Below, in pieces: positions 27,354-36,907 of a DNA stretch of 64,000 bases (position 1 is its first letter; the number at the start of each line of letters is the position of its first letter). The DNA comes from Saccharibacillus sp. JS10 (GTDB lineage Bacteria; Bacillota; Bacilli; Paenibacillales; Paenibacillaceae). Both the position numbers and the translations under genes were made by a program. The stretch covers positions 744,001-808,000 of the forward strand of contig NZ_JANFNS010000001.1 in assembly GCF_024436065.1 (NCBI RefSeq), read 5' to 3'. The notes beneath the pieces are model-generated. The model was not told where the DNA came from and made no database searches. It worked only from the letters and a program-made list of their open reading frames with translations.

Positions 27354-27680
27354 TCAACGAAACATTCGGCTTTGACCGAAGACAATATTCCTTGAGCGCA
27401 CCGTCCAGAGAAAGAAGCGATTGCTGAGAGCTTCTTCGGAAAGCGACCCGGAATTACCCCTTCGCAGCCGCGAAAGCGAACACCATGTCCGCTGCCGATC
27501 CTGAGTGGATTTGTACGATGGTCTTTAGCTTCCGCCGCTTAATCCTCGTTAACGGATTCCAAGTAAGGGTCATGACGATTGATCGAAGCATCTGCTTTCG
27601 AATGTCATGGCTGAATGAGGGTGGAACCACGAGCTGAGCGCACTCGTCCCTTTCCGGGAGAGTGTGCTTTTTGCGTTTTC
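27354..27680 (+). ncRNA. T-box leader of thrS
   Basis: The 3' part holds the T-box sequence TGAGGGTGGAACCACG (about 27616-27631), followed by the terminator hairpin GCGCACTC ... GAGTGTGC with TTTTT (27638-27673). Upstream, an AGAAAGAAGC/GCTTCTTC stem-loop fits the distal part of Stem I. Uncharged threonyl-tRNA would stabilise the antiterminator and switch on thrS. Two ACC triplets (27456-27458 and near 27482) are possible specifier codons; I could not decide which. Confidence 0.88.
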
Positions 27681-27729
27681 CGGAAGATCGTCTGCGCTCG
27701 CCACCCTATTACACTTGGAGGAATGCAGC

Positions 27730-29694
27730 ATGTCTCAACTATCCAATCTCAACGTCAATTCGTATTCGAACGATCGCGAACGAATTGATATGACTTTTCC
27801 CAATGGCGATGTACGCCAAGTCTTACCCGGTACTTCGATTCTCGAAATCGCACGCTCTGTCGGAACTTCACTCGGTAAAAATGCAGTCGCTGCCCGCTTG
27901 AACGGACGAATCGTCGATTTATCGGAATCTGTACAGGAATCCGCTTCACTCGAAATTTTACTTCCGGCGGACGCAGACAGCCTTCCGGTCTTTCGCCGAA
28001 GCGCGGCAGCCCTGCTCGCTCATGCCGTAAAACGATTATACGGTGTTGATTCCGCCGTTCGACTTGGAGACAGCCAAATCGTGAAAGACGGCTTTTATTA
28101 CGAATTCGATTTGCCTTCTGCTCTTTCTGCCGAAGATCTGCCTATAATCGAACGCGAAATGCGAAAAATCGCCGAAGAAAATGTACCGCTGCGTAGCCGT
28201 AAAATCAGCCGTGAAGAAGCTTTATCCTTGTTCCAAGGTCGTAACGAGCTTTACAAAGTTGAACGGATTAAAGAATCATCAGACAACGCAGAGCTTCGAA
28301 TTTATGAGCAAGGCGAATTTGTAGATCTGTGCGATGAACCATTGCTGCCTTCGCTTCATCGGCTCAAAGCTTTTAAACTACTGAGCGTCGCCGGAGCTTA
28401 CTGGAAAGGCGATTCGGAGCGTCCGGTGCTCCAGCGAATTCAAGGCTCGGCATTTCCGCGAAAAGAGCAACTTGACGAACACCTGCAACTGCTGGAAGAA
28501 GCGAAAAAGCGAGATCACCGCAAGCTGGGACGCGAGCTAAAACTATTTATGTTCTCGGACGAAGCACCGGGCATGCCGTTCTTCTTGCCGAACGGGATGA
28601 AGCTGCGTACAGAACTTGAAGACTTTTCCCGTCGTATCCAGCTACGTAGCGGGTACGACGAAGTCCGATCCCCGTTTATGATGAACCGTCGTCTATGGGA
28701 AGAATCCGGACACTGGGATCATTACAAAGACAATATGTATTTTTCAGAGGTCGATGACGAAGCTTTCGCGCTCAAGCCGATGAACTGTCCCGGGCACATG
28801 CTGATGTATAAAAACGAACTACGCTCTTATCGCGATCTGCCGATCCGTATGATGGAGTTCGGTCAAGTCCATCGTCATGAATACTCCGGTGCGCTGAATG
28901 GGCTGATGCGGGTGCGGACTTTTTGCCAAGACGATGCACATCTGTTCGTATTGCCAAATCAGATCGAAGACGAGATCGGAAAAGTCATGGATCTGATTGA
29001 CCGGATGTACCTCGTGTTCGGATTCGACTACCGAATCGAACTGTCTACTCGTCCCGAAGATTCTATGGGTTCGGAAGAATTATGGGACGAGGCTGAAAAC
29101 GCACTGCGCCATGTGTTAGAAGATCGCGGCGTAGCGTATGTGCTGAACGAAGGCGATGGTGCTTTTTACGGACCTAAGATTGATTATCATGTACTGGACG
29201 CGCTTGGACGTAGTTGGCAGTGCGGCACAATCCAGCTTGATTTCCAAATGCCGGAGAAGTTCGATCTGTCGTATGTAGGCGAAGACGGCGGAAAACATCG
29301 ACCGGTCGTTATTCATCGCGCGATCTACGGATCGATTGACCGATTTATCGGGATCTTGATCGAACATTATGCAGGTGCTTTCCCACTGTGGCTGGCTCCG
29401 ATTCAGGTTCGTGTGCTACCGGTATCTGCTCATTATGACGATTATGCGTTCGAAGTGCGAAAAATCCTGCGAGATGCCGGGATTCGCGTGGAAGCAGACG
29501 TCAGCGGAAATAAGCTCGGTTATAAGATGCGAGCCGCGCAGCAGGACAAAGTGCCTTATGTGTTCGTAGTCGGGGAAAAAGAACGGGAATCCGGTAGTGT
29601 AAACGTACGGCGATATAACGGCGATGAACAGGTTCTGATGTCATTGGATGAAGCCGTTGGGGCATTATTAGCGGAGCAACAAATTAACGTATAA
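27730..29694 (+). CDS. thrS: threonyl-tRNA synthetase with degenerate editing site
   Basis: About 654 residues: TGS domain (~20-80), SAD editing domain (~85-245), class II catalytic core (~265-550) and anticodon domain (~555-650). Catalytic zinc and active-site motifs are present: MNCPGHM with the Zn Cys, motif 2 RMMEFGQVHRHE, TFCQDDAHLF and motif 3 in RAIYGSIDRF. The editing site, normally HxxxH plus CxxxH, reads RRSAAALLAHA and DLCDEPL: both first histidines and the last histidine are replaced, only the Cys remains. Serine misediting should therefore be lost while charging persists. Start at 27730 after TTGGAGGA; the frame from 27664 overlaps the terminator. Controlled by the T-box leader. 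Confidence 0.95.
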   Translation: MSQLSNLNVNSYSNDRERIDMTFPNGDVRQVLPGTSILEIARSVGTSLGKNAVAARLNGRIVDLSESVQESASLEILLPADADSLPVFRRSAAALLAHAVKRLYGVDSAVRLGDSQIVKDGFYYEFDLPSALSAEDLPIIEREMRKIAEENVPLRSRKISREEALSLFQGRNELYKVERIKESSDNAELRIYEQGEFVDLCDEPLLPSLHRLKAFKLLSVAGAYWKGDSERPVLQRIQGSAFPRKEQLDEHLQLLEEAKKRDHRKLGRELKLFMFSDEAPGMPFFLPNGMKLRTELEDFSRRIQLRSGYDEVRSPFMMNRRLWEESGHWDHYKDNMYFSEVDDEAFALKPMNCPGHMLMYKNELRSYRDLPIRMMEFGQVHRHEYSGALNGLMRVRTFCQDDAHLFVLPNQIEDEIGKVMDLIDRMYLVFGFDYRIELSTRPEDSMGSEELWDEAENALRHVLEDRGVAYVLNEGDGAFYGPKIDYHVLDALGRSWQCGTIQLDFQMPEKFDLSYVGEDGGKHRPVVIHRAIYGSIDRFIGILIEHYAGAFPLWLAPIQVRVLPVSAHYDDYAFEVRKILRDAGIRVEADVSGNKLGYKMRAAQQDKVPYVFVVGEKERESGSVNVRRYNGDEQVLMSLDEAVGALLAEQQINV

Positions 29695-29722
29695 TTAAGC
29701 GTATGCTGTACATGTGCAAAAT

Positions 29723-29769
29723 AAAAAGGAGGGAATGCACAGGCTGATGCCGATGCTCCCTCCTTTTTA
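29723..29769. terminator. terminator of thrS
   Basis: AAAAAGGAGGGA ... CTCCCTCCTTTTT inverted repeat with a bulged inner part; bidirectional, convergent genes on both sides. Confidence 0.88.
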
Positions 29770-29805
29770 CTTTTTCACTTCTGACTCACTCATAAAGATT
29801 TAACC

Positions 29806-31041
29806 TTACGAATTGCGGCTGCTTTTAAATACAGAGACTGCTGCTTCGAACTCTGAACGTGCTTCTTTTACCTGCTGCGCTGTGGTCGATGTCTCTAGCG
29901 CACGTTCGGCTTTGCCGATCGCTCTTTTGAGTGTACCGATCGATGAAGCACCGTATTGACCTTTTTCTTTACCCACCGGTGAATCAAGCAAAGGCTCGGC
30001 TGACTTCATATCGGTTGCTAATGTCAGACCTTCGCTTAATGCGGCATACGTATTCTCGACACCGGATTGCGCGGCATCCAGTTCGTTTTTTCCAGAAGCG
30101 CGACCTAAAATAGCTTGAAGAGCCGTGGAAGAAGTATCGTATGCACTGCGTAAATGTTCGACTACATCTTCGTCAATGTTCTCGGTGCGTGCTTCGATAT
30201 TAGCTTCGTACTGCTTGAGCACCGAAGTATAGTCGGATGCGCGGAAAGTTGTACGATCATTCGCTTCCGACTCTCGTAGTAAGAATTGCTTGTATGCAGA
30301 AAGCGCACCGTCTTTTGTCGAATCTGCGGATAGCTTGTTTTGGGCTTCGGCGATACCTTGAAGAACGATTGCACCGACTTGGTCGTTGGTCGTGTTGCTT
30401 TTCGTTTTCGCTAACATCGTCTTCACTTCATTCGCATTGCTGATCGCTTCGCCGTTATAACGGTCAAGCGCTTCTTCCAATTTGCGCGAAGTCGAATAGA
30501 TTCGATCGGCAGGCGCATCAGGATCAGCCAATACTTCAACGGCGCGATTCAGCGTGTCAGAAAGTTGAACCGAAGCTTTTTCTGATGTGGGAAGCGAAAA
30601 GTGCTGGGTCGTTTGGAGCGCCATCACTTCGAGATCGATCAGTGCCGAACGTGTAGCCGCGAGCGAAGAATTTTTCGGATTTACCGAAAGTGCAGGCGTG
30701 ATCACTTCTGCATCGCCTACTAGAGTTACAGACTTCGTGTTCGATCCAGAAGCAGTCATTGCCGGAGTTGTAGAGGTCTGAGTTACCTTTTCCGCGACTT
30801 CGGGCGTTACAGAAGGTTCAGATTCAGACTTCGGCGAGACGGAATCTGTATCTTTAATGTAATCAGACGAATCAGATGATTCGTTGAATGTCGTGGTCGT
30901 TTGAGAATCAGATGAATTGGACCAAAGATGCGGAATCGCGTAAGCGCCCCCGACTACGACTACACCGGCTAATACGGTGAGCGGTAACTTTTTTCTGGAC
31001 TTTGGCTTTTCTTGTCTACGATCTGAACGTTTGTTTTCCAT
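29806..31041 (-). CDS. membrane-anchored helical surface protein, FIVAR-like
   Basis: 411 residues. A basic cytoplasmic start (MENKRSDRRQEKPKSRKK) is followed by one transmembrane helix (~25-45, LPLTVLAGVVVVGGAYA), a Ser/Thr/Glu-rich extracytoplasmic linker (~50-120) and a helical region (~130-410) whose pairs of helices, the last ending STTAQQVKEARSEFEAAVSV, look like FIVAR-type repeats of cell-surface proteins. It is probably anchored with its bulk outside. Start at 31041 after GAGGAGG. No enzymatic motif; likely structural or sugar/wall-binding, unproven. Single gene. Confidence 0.75.
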   Translation of the reverse strand: MENKRSDRRQEKPKSRKKLPLTVLAGVVVVGGAYAIPHLWSNSSDSQTTTTFNESSDSSDYIKDTDSVSPKSESEPSVTPEVAEKVTQTSTTPAMTASGSNTKSVTLVGDAEVITPALSVNPKNSSLAATRSALIDLEVMALQTTQHFSLPTSEKASVQLSDTLNRAVEVLADPDAPADRIYSTSRKLEEALDRYNGEAISNANEVKTMLAKTKSNTTNDQVGAIVLQGIAEAQNKLSADSTKDGALSAYKQFLLRESEANDRTTFRASDYTSVLKQYEANIEARTENIDEDVVEHLRSAYDTSSTALQAILGRASGKNELDAAQSGVENTYAALSEGLTLATDMKSAEPLLDSPVGKEKGQYGASSIGTLKRAIGKAERALETSTTAQQVKEARSEFEAAVSVFKSSRNS

Positions 31042-31140
31042 AGGAATGCCTCCTCTTAAGATGTGCAAGTGATTATGTACGGCGATTCGTCAGGGGATAT
31101 GGTTCTTTCTCCTTTAAACCAATAAAGCCCCCCCGAATCG

Positions 31141-31176
31141 AAAAAAAGCCCTTCTTCATGTCGAAGAAAGACTTTT
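31141..31176 (-). terminator. terminator after the lipoprotein (end of Wadjet transcript)
   Basis: Minus strand AGTCTTTCTTC, loop, GAAGAAGGGCT then TTTTTT; GU pairs allowed in the stem. No comparable terminator was seen between jetC and the lipoprotein gene. Confidence 0.75.
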
Positions 31177-31199
31177 AACCCGTTTATTTTTAGCTCCTT

Positions 31200-31718
31200 T
31201 TAATCGATTGCGACCAACTGCCATTGATCATCAGCATCTTTTTCGAAATAATAATAGTTCCCTCCGCTTTGAATCTCATCGCTTCCTGGCATCAGCACAT
31301 CATGATCTACTTTCACCAGAACTTTGCCGTGGTCTTCTCTGACATCCGATACTTTTTTGAAGTCATATTGATTTTGAAGTATATAATCGAACGCACCGTT
31401 AGAATCAGGAATAATTTCTTCATTTAACTTCTTGTCATCTTGCTCCGCGATCGCGTTAAGCGTTGCTTTCAACTTATTTTCGATGTCTTCATTCCATAGA
31501 GGGCTGTTCACCGCATCCCAATCGACATGCACACCGGTATGAATCGTAGGTTCTTTTTTCGGTTCTTCGCTTGCAGGTGCAGCTTCTTGAGTAGACGCAG
31601 GTTCTTGAGCTTGAGCCGCAACAACTTCTTGAGACTCAGGCTCCGATTTATTCTCGCAAGCGACTAAGACACTGATCGCTAATAGTGTAATAATGATCAT
31701 AGAAATAATTTTTTTCAT
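31200..31718 (-). CDS. small lipoprotein downstream of jetC
   Basis: 172 residues. Lipoprotein signal with lipobox SVLVAC (Cys ~21), then a disordered Glu/Ala/Ser linker (~25-65) and a compact domain (~70-172) with WDAVNSPLWNEDIE and a C-terminal YYYFEKDADDQWQLVAID resembling the small NTF2- or DUF4878-type exported folds. Family not recognised with confidence. AAAGGAA precedes the ATG, and the gene begins only 25 bp after the jetC stop with no terminator between, so it is likely cotranscribed with Wadjet. Whether this is functional or just read-through is unknown. Confidence 0.8.
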   Translation of the reverse strand: MKKIISMIIITLLAISVLVACENKSEPESQEVVAAQAQEPASTQEAAPASEEPKKEPTIHTGVHVDWDAVNSPLWNEDIENKLKATLNAIAEQDDKKLNEEIIPDSNGAFDYILQNQYDFKKVSDVREDHGKVLVKVDHDVLMPGSDEIQSGGNYYYFEKDADDQWQLVAID

Positions 31719-31743
31719 ATTAAATTCCTTTCATATTAGATAT

Positions 31744-34700
31744 TCAAAAAAGTTCAATCTGCTTCGTCTCGCCTAAATAGGCTATCACTTCCGGTTCAAG
31801 ATCGCGGAAATAAGCCTGATTCATATTTTGCCGAATATCCACAATCTGTTTACTCGAATCTCCTGACGCACTTCTCAATCGGCAGCTATATAAGACCGGA
31901 AAATAATCGTGCAGAAACTTGCCTTCGGCATGCGCCGTCAACGCAATGATCTGGAAGCCCAATTGCTCGGCAATATAAAAAACGGGACTCAGTACATGTT
32001 CGCTGGAAGCTTTGCCGAACGGATTATCGAGAATGACGGACCGGTGTCTGGCCATTTTGCTTTGAATCGGCTGACGCTTCTCGGCTACATAGTTGAGCAA
32101 ACCCAGGAAAAGCGCCATGTTTTTGCTCCATCGTTCCCCGCCGGACCAGGAGTTCGATGTTTCCCAACTGTAAGATGCCGAAGTGACCCGATTATCGTTC
32201 CCAACCTTACGACATTGAATCCGAACAGCGTTCTCGCCCAGCACTTTGAGCAGTAGCTGCCGGGAATCAAGCCATCTTTCCAGATCTTTTCGCACGATTG
32301 CATCTTGGGCTTCTCCGCTCTCATCTACGTATTTGGCTCCATCCAATTGACGTCCGATCCAATCGATATGATTTTGAATATTTTCACGTGCAAGCTTTTC
32401 GTCCCATTGAGGGATGCGAAACGCATAAATTTCTTTGCTGCCTTCGCTTGTTTTGACTCGGGTCTTTTTCGGAATTTCACCAAGTTCTTGCGTAAGCTGT
32501 TTGATATGATCGTGAATATGCGTGATATAATGCTGGAGCTTTTTATCTTCGGCTTGCATATGCGTCTCAGCTACTTGATTGGCACGCAGCAGGTTTTGTT
32601 TAAGCAGGTGTTCGAATTCCCGGAGTTCGGTATATTCTTGCTTTTCGGCGATTCCGTTCTTGGCCATCTGACTTTGTTTGAGGTCTGGGACATGTCGATC
32701 GCAGAAATCGACAAAGCGTTTTTGACTTGTGGTTACTTTGCGCTTTTCTTCGTCCACTTTTTGCTTTTGCGCCTCAAGTTGGCTCACCGTTTGCTCGCTG
32801 CGCTCGCGCATCGCATACAACCAATCATTTTGTTCAGACAGCGTTAGCGGAGTATAGTCGATTTTCAACGCTGGATCTTGAAGCTGATGCACAACCAGAT
32901 AGCGCAGCCATACTTCACGGGCTTTTTCCAACCCTTTGTATTGCTTCCGAGCCGCCTGCATCAACTCTTCCAGCCGCTGTTCTTCTTTTGTCAGGCGTTT
33001 GTTCTCTTCTTCGACCCGCTCGGCGATCCGGCTTAATGATTCGAGGAACTTTATTGGCGGCTCTCCGTCGAATTGCTTCGCATACCGACTTTGCTCCCCA
33101 TTCAATAACCCGACCTGCTGCTGATACTCTTCGTTTCTCCGATTTTTCTCCAGATTCAGTTTACTTAACTTGGACTTCAACATATCCATATCGATCCATA
33201 ACGTTTCCAGACGTTCAGCCGCACGAGAAGGAAGGTCAAACATCCGATCCAAGTTCGGATATTGTTGAAGTATCTGCTTCATGGCCTGATCCGCTTCTGC
33301 CCGATTCGTTCGGCAACGCTCAATCTCCCGCTCCAACTCACTACGCGAAGAAGCGATATGGTCACGCCGTCGTCCCAGCTCTTGCCGAACGGCTTTCAGC
33401 GTCTCCAACGTGAACTCGTTTTGCAGCGGTTGTTCGGCGATGACCGCGATATACAGGTCTTCTTCCCGCCAATGCTTCAGCTCATGAGTTACGCTGTTTA
33501 CTCGCCGTTCGGCTTCTCTTTGCTCGTCTTGCCGCTCCAAGATGCGACGACGCGTTTCTTCCAATGCCTGCTCCTGCTGCTTCAGCTTAACCGATAATTC
33601 CCTTCGTTCCTGTTCAGCTTCGACCGTTTTACCTTTAAGCGTCACATACTGGGCTCCCTGATCCATTCGGTATTCCAGGTCTTTCGTTTGTTGTCTGGAC
33701 AGCTCCTGCCGGATTTGCAGTTCTTTTTGTTCGTGTTCATTTTGACTTTCATCGCGTGTTTGTGCAGCAATCCGGTCCGTCAATTTTTGTTGACGGTCTG
33801 CGAGCTCGCTGCGACGCAGCTCGGAAGCATGACGCGCTTCGGCTGGGTAACGATGCAACAGCACGTTTAATTGACGCTCGGCTTCGTTCCATAGCTGAAG
33901 CTCCCGTTCTTTGGATATGCGTGCTCGCTCTGCGTAAGCTGCTTGCTCGGCCGCTTCATTTTTCCATGCCTCAAAAGCTGTAGGGTCTTCGATTGAATGC
34001 CATAGAGAAGGCTCTATCCAGTGTTCATCTTGCAAATTGCCTACTCCACGGTGCAAATCTCGGGCTTCATCGGTGCTCAGCACACGAATCGGGAATTGAA
34101 GATGATCTGCCGCCTGCCGGACTTTGTTTTGCAGCTTCTCACGTTCGGCTTCCGTCGTGATTAACGTCAGTGCCCAAAGACGGTCAAACTCAATGCTCCC
34201 GTGCTGCTGGACATAATCGACACCGGACTGAAGTAACGAGAACTGTCCGCTCCATCTGTGCAGCAGTTGCGCCGCATACGGATCAGCGAAGAATGTCTCC
34301 TGCTCGCCGTAATCGTCGATATGGCGCCGGGCCAACCGTTCTTGTCGATACAAGTCGGCTTTTTCTGCTTCTTTGATCGGGATCTCTTGCGAAATCCGTT
34401 GCCGAATCGACTGCTCTTTTTCCGGAATTGAGATCAATCTCGCCCATTGCGGACGAAGTTCGGCTAAACGAAGACGCACATCATCATGGTCTTGTTCATA
34501 CCGTTGATATTCGGAGCGCAGAAGGGCGAGTTCCTCTTTAGTCTCGCCGAGTTCGGTTCGCCCGTCTTCCAACAATCTGCGCAACCGTTCTTTACGCTGC
34601 TCCAGCTCGGCCATCTTCGCGTGAGCGGTCAACAATGCCTGTTCCAACCGATGATGCTCTTCGCGCCAGATCGGCAATCGATCTTCAACAGATTCGGTCA

Positions 34701-36165
34701 TAGGATTATCCAAAATCGCACGGGACAGTTCATGAAGGCGGAGGCGGAAATTTTTAATATTTTCTTCTAGCCGCGCATCCTCTTGTTTCCATGTACCCAA
34801 GATTTGATTTTGTTCAGTAGACTCCTGATTCGTTCGGTGAAGCTGAAGCTTGATCTGCTCCAATTCTTCTTGTTCGCGCTGCTGCTGTTCGATAAGTCGC
34901 TGTTCTCCACTGCCCCATACAAACTTCAATTGACGACTGTTTTCGATCCAGGACTGTTCAAGTTCCACTTCGTCTTCCGTCAGGTCGATCCGGGCCAATG
35001 CCGATTCCGCAAAAGCCTGTTTCTGCTCGGCTTCACGCCCTTTTTCCCGACTCTGTGCATATAGAATGGAAGCCTGCTCGCTTTCGCGAATAGCCAGACG
35101 TTCCTGCTGCTGCTCGATCTCTTCTTCCACTTCTGACAAAACGGTGCGTAATGCTTCTGACTTTTCTTGCTCGAGTGCGATTTGAAGAGACTGACGTTCA
35201 CGCTCCAAAGACTCTTTTTCTGCACCCAACTTTGTCTGATGACGCTCCAGCTCGTTCATTCGCTCCCGATGATTCGCTTCGGCTTGTTGGACATATGTCC
35301 ACGCAGCAAACGCTGATTTTCGCAATTGGAGATAGATCTTTTTCTGCTCGTTGTACATCGCGAAGTCCTGCACATAACGTTCCAACTGCTCGATAATCCG
35401 CTCATTCGTCTCGATTTTCAACTTTAATTCCCGGTACTGCTTAAAGCCGTCGCGCTGCGCCTGAAATAAATTCGCAAACCCTTTCTGATCATACCCCTGC
35501 ATCGAAGTTTCAATTGTCGGAATGAGCAGTCGATCTACCAAATGAGACGTCGTTTTGCATTCTTCAAAAAAAGCTTCCACGCCGCCTTCGTTCGAATTGA
35601 TCTTGACGACCGCTTCCCATTCCGTGGCGACAATCTGAAGCTGATGCTCCAAATAATGCCGATACTCACCGATCTTGTCGAACTGCTGAGCCTGGGTCTT
35701 GAAGCGCTGAACCATCGACTGGTAATAGTCTTGCATTTCGCCTTTGTCGCTTGCGCGAATGCCTCTCTCCGTCGTTTGGATAAAAGGCAGATTCTCAATG
35801 CCGTGTTCGTCTTGATCGCCATATTCATACACATACCGATAAGAATCCAGACTGCCCGAGTTCATAAAAAGAGTCACACAAGTCACGGCATAACGGCGGC
35901 GCGGCTTATCAGCGAGCAACCATTCAATTGCAATATGCGCCGGACCATTTTCAAGCTGAAGCGTCTCGCGCATTTTACGTCCGGCCAGATCGGTGTGCGG
36001 AATGACCGCTTGCAGCGCCGCCTGAATGAATACGGTTTTGCCGCCTCCATTTTCCAATACGATCGCACTGTTATGTCCGTCGAAGAAAAAGGTTGAATCG
36101 TTATAACGCTTGGCTCCTGCCTCATATACCACGTTGGTGAAGCGTATTTTAGAAATTGCTGGCAT
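31744..36165 (-). CDS. jetC: Wadjet JetC, SMC-like ATPase
   Basis: About 1473 residues. An ABC-type head is split by a very long coiled-coil arm: N-terminal Walker A VLENGGGKTVFIQAAL near residue 40, more than 1000 residues of charged heptads (EQQREQEELEQ, LKQQEQALEE), and C-terminal signature SWSGGERW with Walker B VILDNPFGKAS plus the switch segment IIALTAHA. This is the MukB-like motor of the Wadjet system, which extrudes loops of foreign circular DNA for cleavage by JetD. It is longer than the type I JetC proteins I remember (~1100 residues), suggesting a different Wadjet subtype. ATG at 36165 follows AGGAGG; the longer frame start (36198) is less likely. Overlaps jetB by 17 bp. Confidence 0.93.
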   Translation of the reverse strand: MPAISKIRFTNVVYEAGAKRYNDSTFFFDGHNSAIVLENGGGKTVFIQAALQAVIPHTDLAGRKMRETLQLENGPAHIAIEWLLADKPRRRYAVTCVTLFMNSGSLDSYRYVYEYGDQDEHGIENLPFIQTTERGIRASDKGEMQDYYQSMVQRFKTQAQQFDKIGEYRHYLEHQLQIVATEWEAVVKINSNEGGVEAFFEECKTTSHLVDRLLIPTIETSMQGYDQKGFANLFQAQRDGFKQYRELKLKIETNERIIEQLERYVQDFAMYNEQKKIYLQLRKSAFAAWTYVQQAEANHRERMNELERHQTKLGAEKESLERERQSLQIALEQEKSEALRTVLSEVEEEIEQQQERLAIRESEQASILYAQSREKGREAEQKQAFAESALARIDLTEDEVELEQSWIENSRQLKFVWGSGEQRLIEQQQREQEELEQIKLQLHRTNQESTEQNQILGTWKQEDARLEENIKNFRLRLHELSRAILDNPMTESVEDRLPIWREEHHRLEQALLTAHAKMAELEQRKERLRRLLEDGRTELGETKEELALLRSEYQRYEQDHDDVRLRLAELRPQWARLISIPEKEQSIRQRISQEIPIKEAEKADLYRQERLARRHIDDYGEQETFFADPYAAQLLHRWSGQFSLLQSGVDYVQQHGSIEFDRLWALTLITTEAEREKLQNKVRQAADHLQFPIRVLSTDEARDLHRGVGNLQDEHWIEPSLWHSIEDPTAFEAWKNEAAEQAAYAERARISKERELQLWNEAERQLNVLLHRYPAEARHASELRRSELADRQQKLTDRIAAQTRDESQNEHEQKELQIRQELSRQQTKDLEYRMDQGAQYVTLKGKTVEAEQERRELSVKLKQQEQALEETRRRILERQDEQREAERRVNSVTHELKHWREEDLYIAVIAEQPLQNEFTLETLKAVRQELGRRRDHIASSRSELEREIERCRTNRAEADQAMKQILQQYPNLDRMFDLPSRAAERLETLWIDMDMLKSKLSKLNLEKNRRNEEYQQQVGLLNGEQSRYAKQFDGEPPIKFLESLSRIAERVEEENKRLTKEEQRLEELMQAARKQYKGLEKAREVWLRYLVVHQLQDPALKIDYTPLTLSEQNDWLYAMRERSEQTVSQLEAQKQKVDEEKRKVTTSQKRFVDFCDRHVPDLKQSQMAKNGIAEKQEYTELREFEHLLKQNLLRANQVAETHMQAEDKKLQHYITHIHDHIKQLTQELGEIPKKTRVKTSEGSKEIYAFRIPQWDEKLARENIQNHIDWIGRQLDGAKYVDESGEAQDAIVRKDLERWLDSRQLLLKVLGENAVRIQCRKVGNDNRVTSASYSWETSNSWSGGERWSKNMALFLGLLNYVAEKRQPIQSKMARHRSVILDNPFGKASSEHVLSPVFYIAEQLGFQIIALTAHAEGKFLHDYFPVLYSCRLRSASGDSSKQIVDIRQNMNQAYFRDLEPEVIAYLGETKQIELF

Positions 36166-36907
36166 CGCTGTCTTCCTCCTGTGCGCTCGGGGCGGCATAG
36201 CCGTACAAAAACTCCAAAATGCCCCGGTTGTATTCCGTCTCCATAAAGTAACGCTGAACCACGATTTTCGTTTTTTCAGTCAATCCCAGCTCGTTCACGC
36301 CGACTTCCAAAGCCAGCTCCTGATCCAGCAAAAATCGGCGCACGCTGTCTAGAAAACTTAATCGGCTATTCGTTTGTCCGCTCTGACGCTTGGCGCCTTC
36401 CTTGATATCGTCGATGGCGTCCCAGCGCTTGACGATCTCGTTCCACCGATACCCGTAATCCTGGCTCTGCTGCTCCAATTGCTCTTCGCCGCGTTCCTTG
36501 ATGCCTTCCATCTTGTCGCGCATCAGATTCAACCATTCGTCAATCGGCAAAAAACGTCGAATCGGCTCAGGCATCTGATAGCTATCGTAAAAAGCTCCGA
36601 TCCAGACGATCACCGCCACATACAGCAGATACAGATCGGCGTTCAGCGCACCGGCTTTCAAGTATTTTCGTTTCAACGTATCGTTGCTGATATGAAAAGG
36701 CGAAAGCCGGGCGAGCGGAATCAGCATCAAGCGTTCGCCCGCCGCAATCACCGTACATTCCGATTCTGCCGCATACTGATCCACCAATCCGCGAATCCGG
36801 TCATCGTTTTCGTACAGCTTCAAATGTTCCCCTTCGGTACGTCCCGATCTGGCGAGCTCCACATAAATGCGAAATGCCTTCATAATCTCTTGTTCGTCAA
36901 ACTGCAT
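36149..36907 (-). CDS. jetB: Wadjet JetB, MukE-like subunit
   Basis: 252 residues, mostly helical, without recognisable catalytic motifs; the assignment follows from its place between the JetA-like and JetC proteins and from its size, matching the MukE-like kite subunit of Wadjet. It contains the central FLDSVRRFLLDQELALEV helix and a C-terminal winged-helix-like part (RYFMETEYNRGILEFL). It bridges JetA and the JetC heads in the known complexes. ATG at 36907 after GGAGG overlaps the jetA stop by 11 bp; the end overlaps jetC by 17 bp, indicating translational coupling and fixed stoichiometry. Confidence 0.85.
   Translation of the reverse strand: MQFDEQEIMKAFRIYVELARSGRTEGEHLKLYENDDRIRGLVDQYAAESECTVIAAGERLMLIPLARLSPFHISNDTLKRKYLKAGALNADLYLLYVAVIVWIGAFYDSYQMPEPIRRFLPIDEWLNLMRDKMEGIKERGEEQLEQQSQDYGYRWNEIVKRWDAIDDIKEGAKRQSGQTNSRLSFLDSVRRFLLDQELALEVGVNELGLTEKTKIVVQRYFMETEYNRGILEFLYGYAAPSAQEEDSDASNF

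Noticed and set aside
27664-27729. Upstream extension of the thrS frame
   Set aside because: It lies in the T-box terminator hairpin; TTGGAGGA and family alignment support 27730.
32727-33413. 228-codon plus-strand frame within jetC
   Set aside because: Antisense shadow of the coiled coil; no ribosome binding site or domain.
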